Source: Candidatus Thiothrix putei (GTDB taxonomy: Bacteria; Pseudomonadota; Gammaproteobacteria; Thiotrichales; Thiotrichaceae). Taken from it: DNA of 64,000 nt. Made by a program: the position numbers and the translations under genes. The DNA is taken from positions 974,001-1,038,000 of the forward strand of contig CP124756.1 in the NCBI GenBank assembly GCA_029972225.1, given 5' to 3'. Positions within the stretch are counted from its first letter, which is position 1; every line of letters starts with the position of its first letter. The notes below the pieces were generated by a model. It did no database searches. It was not told where the DNA came from and saw only the letters and a list, made by a program, of their open reading frames with translations. Positions 43,375 to 52,042 of this stretch are shown here, one piece after another.

Positions 43375-44559
43375 TTATTTCAAGCGGTAAGTCACGCCCA
43401 TGAACAGTGACTTGTCGATTTCATCATTGCCGTTGCCGCTGATTTCGTCATCCACTTTAGTGAGTGCTGCTGAGGTGTCAAACGCCAGCTTGTTGCTGAT
43501 GTAGTAACGGTAAGTGGAGGTAGCCGCATTGGTCGTAGTATCACGCCCTGTGGTGTCATTGTGGTCAAAGTCCAATGCCCAACTGTTTAACCAGTCCACA
43601 CGGTCAGACACTTCATGGTTTAAGCTCATGGTGTTTTTGAGGTTGTAGCTTTTGTCGCTGTCTTTGAGAATGGCAGACGCGCTGGCTTCATTGGAAAACT
43701 GGGTGCGATTGCTCAGTGGCTTGTGGTATTCATAGCCTAAATCCAAGGCAGGTTTGCCGCTGTCACCGTCATAATCTTTGACGACTGCGCTTAAACCCGC
43801 CTTGGCCACCCAGCCGTGTTTACGGGTAGAAATACGTTCATTGACCAGCACATCATAGGCTTTGAGGATGCCTGCTGCCCCTAAATCACCACGGGTTTTA
43901 CCGGATGCTTTCAAAACGGCTTCCATATCCGCAACCCATGTTTGCTGATAATCCGCTGCACCGTATTTGGCACGGTATTCGCTTTCTTTGGCGATAATAT
44001 TGGCAATTTGATTGTATTGCGCTTTATTTAAGTTGCCAGTGAGAATGTTCTTATCACGTAAAGCTTCTACCAAGCGTAATGCTTGTGCCATTGGGGTAAC
44101 GTTCACGACCCGCCCGTAACCCACACCAACACCGGTTTTTAAACGCGGATCATCTGCACCTTTTTTGATGCCTAATTCACCGTCGGTATACCAGAATGCG
44201 GTATTGCTGCCGGGTTGGAAATAGGTATTCATGCCTGCTTTTGCAGTGCCAATGTAATTGTCTTGGGTGCTGTCACCGGCACTGCCGCCACGTTTGGAAG
44301 AGCCTTGCAAGTCACCGCCAATGGTGATGTCACGATCGGGTGAGCTGAACACACGGTCATAATTTAGGTCGACATTTAAGTCATGGCTGGTTTGCGCTTG
44401 ATTGCCACTGTTGATATTGAGGCGACCGGATACGTAGGCATCTTCGTAAGCACTGGTCGGTTCGGTGTAGTCAAACAGGGTGACTTCTTCCGCAGTAATA
44501 GTTGCGCTGATGCTCATAAGCGCAGCGACAACGCTCAAGTTTAGTGCATGTTTTTCCAT
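43375..44559 (-). CDS. outer-membrane beta-barrel protein, function unknown
   Basis: A 394-residue protein with a signal peptide ending near ATITA; start 44559 behind GGAGAAG. Alternating hydrophobic/polar strands (for example SGRLNINSGNQAQTSHDLNV, LNYDRVFSSPDRDITIGGDL) and a C-terminal MGVTYRLK end suggest an outer-membrane barrel. A helical insert of about 100 residues (near 150-250, rich in Ala, Lys, Glu) interrupts the strands. It resembles DUF481-like or YaiO-like proteins only in general character. It is single and divergent from the ECF sigma operon. Confidence 0.65.
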   Translation of the reverse strand: MEKHALNLSVVAALMSISATITAEEVTLFDYTEPTSAYEDAYVSGRLNINSGNQAQTSHDLNVDLNYDRVFSSPDRDITIGGDLQGSSKRGGSAGDSTQDNYIGTAKAGMNTYFQPGSNTAFWYTDGELGIKKGADDPRLKTGVGVGYGRVVNVTPMAQALRLVEALRDKNILTGNLNKAQYNQIANIIAKESEYRAKYGAADYQQTWVADMEAVLKASGKTRGDLGAAGILKAYDVLVNERISTRKHGWVAKAGLSAVVKDYDGDSGKPALDLGYEYHKPLSNRTQFSNEASASAILKDSDKSYNLKNTMSLNHEVSDRVDWLNSWALDFDHNDTTGRDTTTNAATSTYRYYISNKLAFDTSAALTKVDDEISGNGNDEIDKSLFMGVTYRLK

Positions 44560-44769
44560 GTTATCTTCTCCATAAACTGATTCAAAAATCATTTAAAAAT
44601 TGTTCCACAGCTAAGGCTTGTGCTAGTTTCCACTGCTTCACTGTTGGGTGGGACTGCATCAGTTGCAGAAAAGTCACAACTTTTTCGTAAAAATTTTTGT
44701 GATAGCAATGTTGGGAAACGTGTGTGACTTTCTGAGCAGTTGGTGAGTCACTATCATGCTGGAGGATTG

Positions 44770-45360
44770 ATGAACAGCACCTTACAAGCCTTGGATGATG
44801 ACAATTTGTTGGAACGTTGCCGCCATGAGCTACCGTATGTCATGGATGCATTCAGCGAAGTGGTGCGGCGTCACGAGCGCTATGTGTTCAATTTGTGCCG
44901 TCGCTATTTGGGTACGGAGGCAGATGCCGAAGATGTTACGCAGGATGTGTTCATGCGGGTATTCCATGCTTTGCCGCAATTTGAAGGGCGGGCGCAATTT
45001 AAAACGTGGTTGTACCGGATAGCGATGAATCAATGCCACACGGTCGCCGCGAAACGTAAACAATGGCTTCACGAGGCAGATTTGGGTGATCAGGCGACTG
45101 GTAATGCGTTTGATAGCTTGTTGGTCGATGAGCATACCCCGCAGGATGCCTACAGCCATTCCGAGGAGGAGGATTGTGTACAAAAAACCTTAGGTGAGAT
45201 GCGCGAGGCAGAAAGTGAGATCCTCAACTTGCGTTTCATGGGCGAGTTGTCATTGGAGGACATTGCCAACACCTTGGGTAGCAAATTAAGCGCAACCAAA
45301 ATGCGCTTTTACCGCGCAATGGAGCAATTTAAAAAACTTTACGAAACACTGTGTCAGTGA
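44770..45360 (+). CDS. ECF-type RNA polymerase sigma factor
   Basis: A 196-residue sigma factor starting at 44770 behind GGAGGA. Region 2 is complete (YVFNLCRRYLGTEADAEDVT, QDVFMRVF), and region 4 has LRFMGELSLEDIANTLGSKL and TKMRFYRAM. It begins an operon with a small membrane protein and an MscS-type channel, and may respond to envelope or osmotic stress. The 210 bases upstream (44560-44769) contain the divergent promoters; I could not find a convincing ECF self-promoter there. Confidence 0.92.
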   Translation: MNSTLQALDDDNLLERCRHELPYVMDAFSEVVRRHERYVFNLCRRYLGTEADAEDVTQDVFMRVFHALPQFEGRAQFKTWLYRIAMNQCHTVAAKRKQWLHEADLGDQATGNAFDSLLVDEHTPQDAYSHSEEEDCVQKTLGEMREAESEILNLRFMGELSLEDIANTLGSKLSATKMRFYRAMEQFKKLYETLCQ

Positions 45361-45366
45361 GCCACT

Positions 45367-45630
45367 ATGCCGAATGCAAATGAACAATTGGAACAAGAAT
45401 TACGCGCCATCTGGCAGCAAGCCGCAAATACGCGCAAGGCGACTTCATCGCAGCGGATTGAGCGGATTCTGAAACGCTCCCGTGCCGAGTTGTCGTTGCG
45501 TGATTTATTCAAGTTTGCTGGCTTTTTGCTGCTGACCTTTGTGCAATTGTTCACGGCGGTTGTGGCAATCATGGCTGGCAAACGCACTGTTATTCGCTCT
45601 CGATTGGAGAAGTCTTCGCATGAATTTTAA
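45367..45630 (+). CDS. small single-pass membrane protein, possible anti-sigma factor
   Basis: An 87-residue protein: charged helical N-terminal half (EQLEQELRAIWQQAANTRKA) and one hydrophobic helix near residues 50-70 (FAGFLLLTFVQLFTAVVAIM). It starts six bases after the sigma gene and overlaps the channel gene by 11 bases. Position and topology fit an anti-sigma factor, but no known anti-sigma motif is present. Confidence 0.6.
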   Translation: MPNANEQLEQELRAIWQQAANTRKATSSQRIERILKRSRAELSLRDLFKFAGFLLLTFVQLFTAVVAIMAGKRTVIRSRLEKSSHEF

Positions 45631-46507
45631 TATTAATGAACCCACCCGTTTTAGTGATTTACTCCAATTTGATGAATTATTTAATCAGCGTCTCTTAGAG
45701 CCACTGTTTTCTCAATGGGATTTGTTAATCGGTTTTCTGCCCAAAGCCATCGCCGCGCTGATTATTCTATTGATTGGTTTGGTGATTGGGATTGTGCTGG
45801 CGATGATTACCGGCTCGGTATTACGCAAAATGGGCATCGACAAGCTCAGTCGCAATGCCGGTGTTGATGCCATGATGTCGGAGGGCGGGGTGAAAAGCAC
45901 ACCGTCACGTTTGATCGGCAAGATGGTATTTTGGCTGGTATTTTTCGCCACGTTAATGCCCGCGACTGAATTATTGGGTGTCAAGGAGCTGACTCAGTTA
46001 ACCGAAAGCTTTGTGGTATTTCTGCCTAAAATCATTGCGGCAATTATTATTGTGGTGTTTGGGTTTGTGGTGGCAAATTTTCTGCGGCATACCGTGCAGG
46101 GTAGCGGCAGTTTGGGATTAACTTCGACGAACACGATTGGCGGTTTGGTGTATGGCTTGACGGTGGCGATTACGATTGTGGTCGCGCTAGGGCAAATGGG
46201 CATGGATACGCAATTGTTGTATACCGTGTTGATCACCATTATTGCGTCAATGGGGTTTGCGATTGCGTTAGCCGTCGGTTTGGGGGGGCGTGAGATGGCG
46301 CATAATTTGGTTGCGGGGTTTTACGCGCGAGAGACTTTTATACCTGGGCAAACCTTGGGCTTCGGTGAATATAGCGGTGTTTTACGCGAGATTCGGGCGC
46401 AAAATGCGTTGATTGAGCTTGGGAATGGCAAGATTATCGCCATCCCCAACAGCCAGTTGTTTCAGTATTTAGTGAGCATTGAAACGCAATCTGATGTTGA
46501 AGGCTAA
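45620..46507 (+). CDS. small-conductance mechanosensitive channel-like protein (MscS/CmpX type)
   Basis: A 295-residue inner-membrane protein; start 45620 is chosen because GGAGAAG precedes it. It has four to five helices, including IAALIILLIGLVIGIVLAMI and the paired glycine-rich helix AVGLGGREMAHNLVAGFYAR, then a short MscS beta domain (IPGQTLGFGEYSGVLREIRA). Conserved TM-helix repeat proteins such as CmpX look like this. It is the third gene of the ECF sigma operon. Confidence 0.85.
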   Translation: MNFNINEPTRFSDLLQFDELFNQRLLEPLFSQWDLLIGFLPKAIAALIILLIGLVIGIVLAMITGSVLRKMGIDKLSRNAGVDAMMSEGGVKSTPSRLIGKMVFWLVFFATLMPATELLGVKELTQLTESFVVFLPKIIAAIIIVVFGFVVANFLRHTVQGSGSLGLTSTNTIGGLVYGLTVAITIVVALGQMGMDTQLLYTVLITIIASMGFAIALAVGLGGREMAHNLVAGFYARETFIPGQTLGFGEYSGVLREIRAQNALIELGNGKIIAIPNSQLFQYLVSIETQSDVEG

Positions 46508-46516
46508 GTGAGATTG

Positions 46517-47869
46517 CTAATCCTTGCGGGCGTGCGTGCTTGCCACCACTTCCGCCAATTCACGCTCGGTGGCTGCATCCAGCACAATGTCACTCGTGGT
46601 AACGCCCGCCATTGGGTCGTTGTAAACGCTGGTATCTAACTTGCCTTCGCTTTTCGCCACAATCACCGATACGGTGGCATCGCCCGACACATTCACAGCG
46701 GTGCGAATCATATCCAGCAAGCGGTCAACGCCCAGAATCAAGCCGATACCTTCTACCGGCAAGCCGACTTGCACAAACACCATTGACAGCATAATCAGCC
46801 CCACGCCCGGCACACCTGCCGTGCCAATCGAAGCCAATACTGCCATGGCAATCACCACGAGGTAATCGCTGACACTCAGGTCAATACCGTAGACATGCGC
46901 AATAAACACGGTTGCCACGCCTTGCATAATTGCCGTGCCATCCATATTGATGGTCGCGCCAAACGGCACGGTGAACGAAGCAACGGAATTGTTGACCCCC
47001 AAGCGTTCGGTGACAGTACGCAAGGTGACAGGAATGGTGGCGTTGGAACTGGCAGTGCTAAAAGCGAAGACCTGTACATTACGCATCTTGCTGATAAAGC
47101 GCAGTGGGTTAAGCCCCGTAAGTACTTTCAACAATAGCATCAGTGTGCCGAACAGGTGGAACATGAGTGCGGCGACCAACACCAGCACGTAACCAATAAG
47201 GACGCTGAGTAATTCAAAACCCAGTTCCGCCATTGCTTTGGCAATCAGTGCGAACACGGCGTAGGGGGCGGCTGCCATCACAATGCTGACCATTTTCATC
47301 ATGACTTCGTTGGCGAGTTCCGCGCCTTCAATCAGGGGTTTGGCTTTTTTGCCGACCATGAGGATGCTGATTCCGGCGAGAATCGCGAAGAAAATCACCT
47401 GCAACATTTCGCCGTTTGCCATTGCATTAATCGGGTTGGTGGGGATGATGTTGGTGAAGACGTCCAGCAGTGGCGGGGCTTCTCTGCCGGTGAAAGCAGC
47501 ATCGGTACTGGCTTGCATCCCTTGCCCAATGCCAGCGGTCAGCGCGAAAATGACGGCAGTGGCGACGGCTATCGCGGTGGTGAATAAATACAAACCGAAG
47601 GATTTCACCCCGACGCGCCCCAAGGTGCTGAGGTTGCCAATGCCGCACACGCCGCAAATCAGTGAGAACAATACCAGCGGTACAACCAGCATTTTCAGCG
47701 CATTGATGAACAATGTGCCGACAGCTTGGAATAAACCGTTGACGATGTATTCATTCACAAAACTGCCAGCGGCATTTAACCCGCTGACATTGAGGAGTAA
47801 GCCGACGGCAATGCCAAGCAACATGGCTATGACGACTTGGGCGGTAAGTGATGGTTTGGTCTTGGGCAT
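46517..47869 (-). CDS. dicarboxylate/amino acid:cation symporter (DAACS, GltP/DctA type)
   Basis: A 450-residue inner-membrane symporter for glutamate/aspartate or C4-dicarboxylates. The serine-rich re-entrant loop AFSTASSNATIPVTL, the FTVPFGATINMDGTAI helix and the GTAGVPG loop are the family hallmarks. It is monocistronic on the minus strand with the stop ten bases from the convergent channel gene. The exact substrate cannot be decided from sequence. Confidence 0.92.
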   Translation of the reverse strand: MPKTKPSLTAQVVIAMLLGIAVGLLLNVSGLNAAGSFVNEYIVNGLFQAVGTLFINALKMLVVPLVLFSLICGVCGIGNLSTLGRVGVKSFGLYLFTTAIAVATAVIFALTAGIGQGMQASTDAAFTGREAPPLLDVFTNIIPTNPINAMANGEMLQVIFFAILAGISILMVGKKAKPLIEGAELANEVMMKMVSIVMAAAPYAVFALIAKAMAELGFELLSVLIGYVLVLVAALMFHLFGTLMLLLKVLTGLNPLRFISKMRNVQVFAFSTASSNATIPVTLRTVTERLGVNNSVASFTVPFGATINMDGTAIMQGVATVFIAHVYGIDLSVSDYLVVIAMAVLASIGTAGVPGVGLIMLSMVFVQVGLPVEGIGLILGVDRLLDMIRTAVNVSGDATVSVIVAKSEGKLDTSVYNDPMAGVTTSDIVLDAATERELAEVVASTHARKD

Positions 47870-47961
47870 TCGTGCATCCTCGCTGCTGGTGTAGAGTCTT
47901 GGAGGTTAGCACATAGCAGTATGCCGGTTTATCCGTAATCTTGCTTACGTAGACTCTAGCA

Positions 47962-49368
47962 TCACATCACTGCGGCATTAATCCATAGATGGATCCAAAT
48001 GCTAATGACATAACCGAGAGCCACCGCCCACGTCCATTTCAAGTGTGACATAAACGTGTAAATCCCGCGTGCTTGCCCCATCAGCGCGACCCCAGCGGCT
48101 GAACCGATAGACAACAACGAACCACCCACGCCCGCTGTCAGCGTCACCAACAACCATTGCCCGTGCGACATTTCTGGGTGCATGGTAATGACTGCAAACA
48201 TGACCGGAATATTATCGACCACTGCTGATAGCAAGCCGATCATCACGTTTGCCCACGTCGCCCCCATATCGGTATACAGTACTTCGGAAACCAGTGCGAG
48301 GTAGCCAAATGCTCCCAAGCCACCGACACACAGAATAACACCGTAGAAGAACATCAACGTGTCCCACTCGGAACGTTGCAGTTGATTGAAAATATCAAAA
48401 CGCCCGACGCTTTCTTCTTCCGTGTCATTACGAGGGTCGTGATCGCTGATTTTTAAATACCAACCGTACATTTTCAGTACCCCTAAGCCGGTCATCATGC
48501 CCAATACCGGCGGTAAGTGCAGGGAGTTGTGGAAGGTCACAGCCGTGGCAATGGTGGCAATAAATAAACCCAGCACAATGAAACCGCCCCGTTTGATTTC
48601 CACCACATCGTTCATCGCGGCTGGCTTACCTTTTTCAACGAAAAATGACATGATCAGGGCAGGTATAAACCAGTTGAGGACGGAAGGTACAAACAGCGCG
48701 AAAAACTCTTGAAACTTTACTATGCCTGCTTGCCAAACCATCAAGGTGGTTATGTCACCGAACGGACTCCATGCGCCGCCTGCATTGGCTGCCACGACTA
48801 TATTGATGCAGCCCATTGCGACGAATTTAGGTCTGTCGGAAGCTACCGCAACCAATACCGCCGCCATTAGTAATGCTGTCGTCAGGTTATCGGCGACGGG
48901 TGAAATAAAGAATGCCAGTACACCCGTTATCCAGAAAATCCAGTAGAGCGAAAAGCCTTTGGATACCAGCCATCCCCGTAAAGCCGCAAACATATTACGT
49001 TCGTCTAGCGTGTTGATATAGGTCATCGCAGCAAGCAGGAATAGGAACAACTGCCCGTATTCCAGCAGGTTGTGATTGAGAATTTCAGTCATCTGCTCCT
49101 GTCTGCCCGCACTGCCGTAAGCAATGGCAACCAGTACCCAGATAATACCTGCCGCGACAATCACGGGTTTGGATTTACGCATGTGCAGGTGTTCTTCACC
49201 AATCACCAAACCATACGCAAAAATGAACAGAATTAAGGCGGTCAAACCCAACGCTGTCCCAGTCAGATTAACAACCTCAGTGCCACCGCTGCCACTGGCG
49301 AAACTGAGGGCGGGCAGTAATAACGTCATAAGTCCGGTAAAACAGGCTAACGGGAACGTCGATTTCAT
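47962..49368 (-). CDS. nhaD: Na+/H+ antiporter NhaD
   Basis: A 468-residue membrane protein with 11-13 hydrophobic segments. It belongs to the ion-transporter superfamily with NhaD-specific features: SPVADNLTTALLMAAVLVAV, NAGGAWSPFGDITTLMVWQ and VVDNIPVMFAVITMHP, where Asp-Asn pairs line the ion site. It confers Na+ extrusion and pH homeostasis. It is upstream of nothing else on its strand within 90 bases, so probably monocistronic. Confidence 0.92.
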   Translation of the reverse strand: MKSTFPLACFTGLMTLLLPALSFASGSGGTEVVNLTGTALGLTALILFIFAYGLVIGEEHLHMRKSKPVIVAAGIIWVLVAIAYGSAGRQEQMTEILNHNLLEYGQLFLFLLAAMTYINTLDERNMFAALRGWLVSKGFSLYWIFWITGVLAFFISPVADNLTTALLMAAVLVAVASDRPKFVAMGCINIVVAANAGGAWSPFGDITTLMVWQAGIVKFQEFFALFVPSVLNWFIPALIMSFFVEKGKPAAMNDVVEIKRGGFIVLGLFIATIATAVTFHNSLHLPPVLGMMTGLGVLKMYGWYLKISDHDPRNDTEEESVGRFDIFNQLQRSEWDTLMFFYGVILCVGGLGAFGYLALVSEVLYTDMGATWANVMIGLLSAVVDNIPVMFAVITMHPEMSHGQWLLVTLTAGVGGSLLSIGSAAGVALMGQARGIYTFMSHLKWTWAVALGYVISIWIHLWINAAVM

Positions 49369-49416
49369 GTATTGATCACACTTTTTTGCTGCATAACAGC
49401 ACGATTATGTCATAAA

Positions 49417-49440
49417 AAAAGGCTCCCGAAGGAGCCTTTT
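49417..49440 (-). terminator. Rho-independent terminator of the symporter operon
   Basis: AAAAGGCTCC-CGAA-GGAGCCTTTT is a perfect stem with a four-base loop just past the stop at 49464; on the minus strand it is followed by a T-run. The same motif (AAAAGGCTC...GAGCCTTTT) ends the gene at 28597. Confidence 0.9.
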
Positions 49441-49463
49441 CTCAAACCGAGTGGAGAGTCGGT

Positions 49464-51389
49464 TTAGTGAGTAGCAGCACCCGCACCACGTGGTACGCGA
49501 ACGTCTTCAACCAAGTGTTGAATATGCTCTGGTGGCGCTGGCGTGAAGCGGGAAACAACAAACGCAACCACGAAGTTCGCAATCGCACCGACTGTACCAA
49601 ACGCTTCAGGGGAGATACCCAAGAACCAGTTAGCCGCAACGTTAGGTGCCATTTCTGTACCTTTGATGAAGAACCAGCCTTTGAACCAGAAGATGTACAA
49701 CAGGGTCAAGCCGATACCCGCCAACATCCCGGAGATAGCACCCGCCGTGTTCATGCGCTTGGAGAAGATACCCATCATCAACACAGGGAAGATGGAGGAT
49801 GCCGCCAAACCAAACGCCAAGGCCACAACTTCTGCCGCAAAGCCCGGTGGGTTCATCCCCATGTAGCCTGCCAGAATAATAGCGACGGTGATCGCAACCC
49901 GTGAAGCCATCAATTCGGTTTTTTCAGAGATGTTAGGCATGAAAATACCTTTCATCAAGTCATGAGAAACGGAAGATGCGATAGCCAACAACAGACCAGC
50001 CGCTGTAGACAGTGCCGCCGCGATACCACCGGCTGCTACCAGAGCGATAACCCAGTTAGGCAAGCCAGCGATTTCTGGGTTAGCCAGTACCATGATGTCG
50101 TTGTCAACCTTGGTGACTTCGTTACCTTTCCAGCCGAAGTCAGCAAATTTTTTGGTCTTCTCGTCACTCATGTATTTGGTCATGGCTTCGTCAGCCGCAG
50201 CTTTGGCTTTATCAACCGCTTCTTGCGCTTTCGCTGTATCGCCGCCTTTGCCCTGTGCTTCTTTCAACGCTTTTTCGGCTTCGCCAACAGCACCTTGTGC
50301 TTTGCTCAGTGCGCCGTCGTTGTAGTACTGGATTTTGCCATCGCCATTCTTGTCCTTGAATGAAATCAAGCCGGTTTTTTCCCAGTTTGCCATCCATTGT
50401 GGACGTGCATCCATTGCCAAGTTGCCATCAGCCGCGCCGACTTCACCGGTTTGGATGGTGTTCACCAAGTTCAAGCGAGCCATTGCGCCAACTGCTGGTG
50501 CAGTGGTGTAAAGGATAGCGATGAAGATCAATGCCCAACCCGCAGAAGAACGTGCATCTTTAACAGAAGCTACCGTGAAGAAACGGATAATAACGTGTGG
50601 CAAACCCGCAGTACCGATCATCAGCGTCATGGTTAACATGAAAACGTTGATGGTAGTGTCGTTTTGGGTGGTATATGCCTTAAAGCCTAGGTCAGTGACG
50701 ACTTGATCCAGTTTATCCAACATGAAAATGCCACTGCCATCCGCCATTGTCGAGCCTAAGCCCAGTTGTGGGATGGGGTTGCCAGTCAGGTTAAGGGAGA
50801 TGAAGATGGCAGGAATGGTGTAAGCCAAGATCAAAACAACGTATTGCGCAATTTGGGTGTAGGTAATGCCTTTCATACCGCCGAAAGCAGCATAGAAGAA
50901 CACGATAATCATACCGACAACCAGACCCATTTCCATGGAAACACCCAGGAAGCGAGAGAAAGTAACGCCTACGCCTTTCATCTGACCGATTACATACGTC
51001 AGGGAGATAACGATCAAGCAGATAACCGCCACGATACGCGCCGTCTTGGAGTAGTAACGGTCGCCAACGAACTCAGGTACGGTAAATTTACCGAATTTAC
51101 GCAGATACGGTGCTAACAGCATCGCCATCAGTACGTAACCACCCGTCCAACCCATCAGGTAAGCCGAAGCGTCATAGCCTTTGAAAGCAATGATACCCGC
51201 CATCGAGATGAAGGAAGCCGCTGACATCCAGTCCGCTGCTGTCGCCATACCGTTTTGGATAGGGCCGATACCACCACCCGCTACGTAGAAGTCACTGGTA
51301 GAGCCAGCACGCGCCCACCATGCAATACCGAAGTACAGGGCAAAGCTCAAGCCGACGAGGGCATAAGTCCAGATTTGAAGTTCAGTCAT
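49464..51389 (-). CDS. sodium:solute symporter, large subunit (VC_2705/ActP-like)
   Basis: A 641-residue SSS-family carrier with about 13 helices; WAARAGSTSDFYVAGGGIGP and MATAADWMSAASFISMAGII are typical. Between helices, residues about 335-420 form a long soluble loop with an EF-hand-like DKNGDGKIQYYN segment and an Ala/Lys/Glu coiled-coil stretch (AQGAVGEAEKALKEAQGKG). The small DUF4212 subunit gene precedes it, placing it in the two-component subfamily rather than classical ActP. The substrate may be acetate or another monocarboxylate. Confidence 0.9.
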   Translation of the reverse strand: MTELQIWTYALVGLSFALYFGIAWWARAGSTSDFYVAGGGIGPIQNGMATAADWMSAASFISMAGIIAFKGYDASAYLMGWTGGYVLMAMLLAPYLRKFGKFTVPEFVGDRYYSKTARIVAVICLIVISLTYVIGQMKGVGVTFSRFLGVSMEMGLVVGMIIVFFYAAFGGMKGITYTQIAQYVVLILAYTIPAIFISLNLTGNPIPQLGLGSTMADGSGIFMLDKLDQVVTDLGFKAYTTQNDTTINVFMLTMTLMIGTAGLPHVIIRFFTVASVKDARSSAGWALIFIAILYTTAPAVGAMARLNLVNTIQTGEVGAADGNLAMDARPQWMANWEKTGLISFKDKNGDGKIQYYNDGALSKAQGAVGEAEKALKEAQGKGGDTAKAQEAVDKAKAAADEAMTKYMSDEKTKKFADFGWKGNEVTKVDNDIMVLANPEIAGLPNWVIALVAAGGIAAALSTAAGLLLAIASSVSHDLMKGIFMPNISEKTELMASRVAITVAIILAGYMGMNPPGFAAEVVALAFGLAASSIFPVLMMGIFSKRMNTAGAISGMLAGIGLTLLYIFWFKGWFFIKGTEMAPNVAANWFLGISPEAFGTVGAIANFVVAFVVSRFTPAPPEHIQHLVEDVRVPRGAGAATH

Positions 51390-51401
51390 GTATTTCTCCC
51401 C

Positions 51402-51656
51402 TTATTCGTGAACATCAAATTTGCGGTCGATCTGCCCCATGCGCCATGCATAGAAGAAAATCAAAGCCACGAATACGTAAATTGAACCTTGCTGGGCGAA
51501 CCAGAAGCCAAGTTTATAACCGCCAAGTTGGATGGTATTGAGTTGATCAAGCAACAAAATACCAAAGCCAAACGACACCACGAACCAAATAACAAGGCAA
51601 ATAGAAAGCAAGCGAACGTTCGCTGCCCAATATGCCTTTGCAGATCTATCCAACAT
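51402..51656 (-). CDS. sodium:solute symporter small subunit (DUF4212)
   Basis: An 84-residue membrane protein starting MLDRSAKAYWAANVRL at 51656 behind GGAGGA. It has two helices (LLSICLVIWFVVSFGFGILL and GSIYVFVALIFFYAWRMGQI) and the DUF4212 ends. It is co-transcribed with and twelve bases before the large subunit. The intergenic region 51657-52042 carries this operon's promoter and the regulatory sites of ntrB, but no other gene. Confidence 0.92.
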   Translation of the reverse strand: MLDRSAKAYWAANVRLLSICLVIWFVVSFGFGILLLDQLNTIQLGGYKLGFWFAQQGSIYVFVALIFFYAWRMGQIDRKFDVHE

Positions 51657-51925
51657 ATATAAGACTCCTCCGTTGTTGTACAAACGCGAAGAGTTTAGCG
51701 TGAATGCAAATCATCAAGCAATCACAAAACAAAGATTTTTGGTGATTGCACAACATTTTGTAGATTCTTGTGCGGTGTTTTGGGGGGTGAGCGGCATATT
51801 TTGCGGTGCTTTACTTTGTTATTGTCGACAATCTGAAGATTTGCGTGATGTGCAAGTGTTGGGTCAGGTTGTTGCATTTATACCTACAAAGCAGCTATGA
51901 CGTGCACTTAACGGTTAAAACTGAA

Positions 51926-51942
51926 TGCATTATTTTGGTGCA
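51926..51942. promoter_or_regulatory. NtrC-like binding site upstream of ntrB
   Basis: TGCATTATTTTGGTGCA matches the NtrC dyad consensus (TGCAC-N7-GTGCA type; compare enteric TGCACTAAAATGGTGCA) at nearly all positions. It is centred about 82 bases upstream of the -12 element at 52016-52031 and could serve as an enhancer. Confidence 0.6.
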
Positions 51943-52015
51943 TTATCGTTGTTGGTGTATGTGTGGTGAACCCTATGTCATATATAATTAATTGAAATAA
52001 ATAGATAAATTTACA

Positions 52016-52031
52016 TGGCATTGAATTTGCA
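52016..52031 (+). promoter_or_regulatory. sigma-54 promoter candidate of ntrBC
   Basis: TGGCATTGAATTTGCA fits TGGCAY-N5-TTGCA with correct GG-N10-GC spacing. Transcription would start about 52042, one base before the ntrB ATG, giving an essentially leaderless message. No Shine-Dalgarno is seen before that ATG, which fits. Confidence 0.55.
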
Positions 52032-52042
52032 TTGGTTTCATT

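Noticed and set aside
44700..44769. ECF-type self-promoter (GGGAAAC near 44713) upstream of the sigma gene
   Set aside because: No matching -10 at 16-17 bases; spacing to the next GTC-like element is too long.
47283..47894. 203-residue plus-strand frame opposite the dicarboxylate symporter
   Set aside because: Antisense shadow; the symporter on the minus strand has all family motifs.
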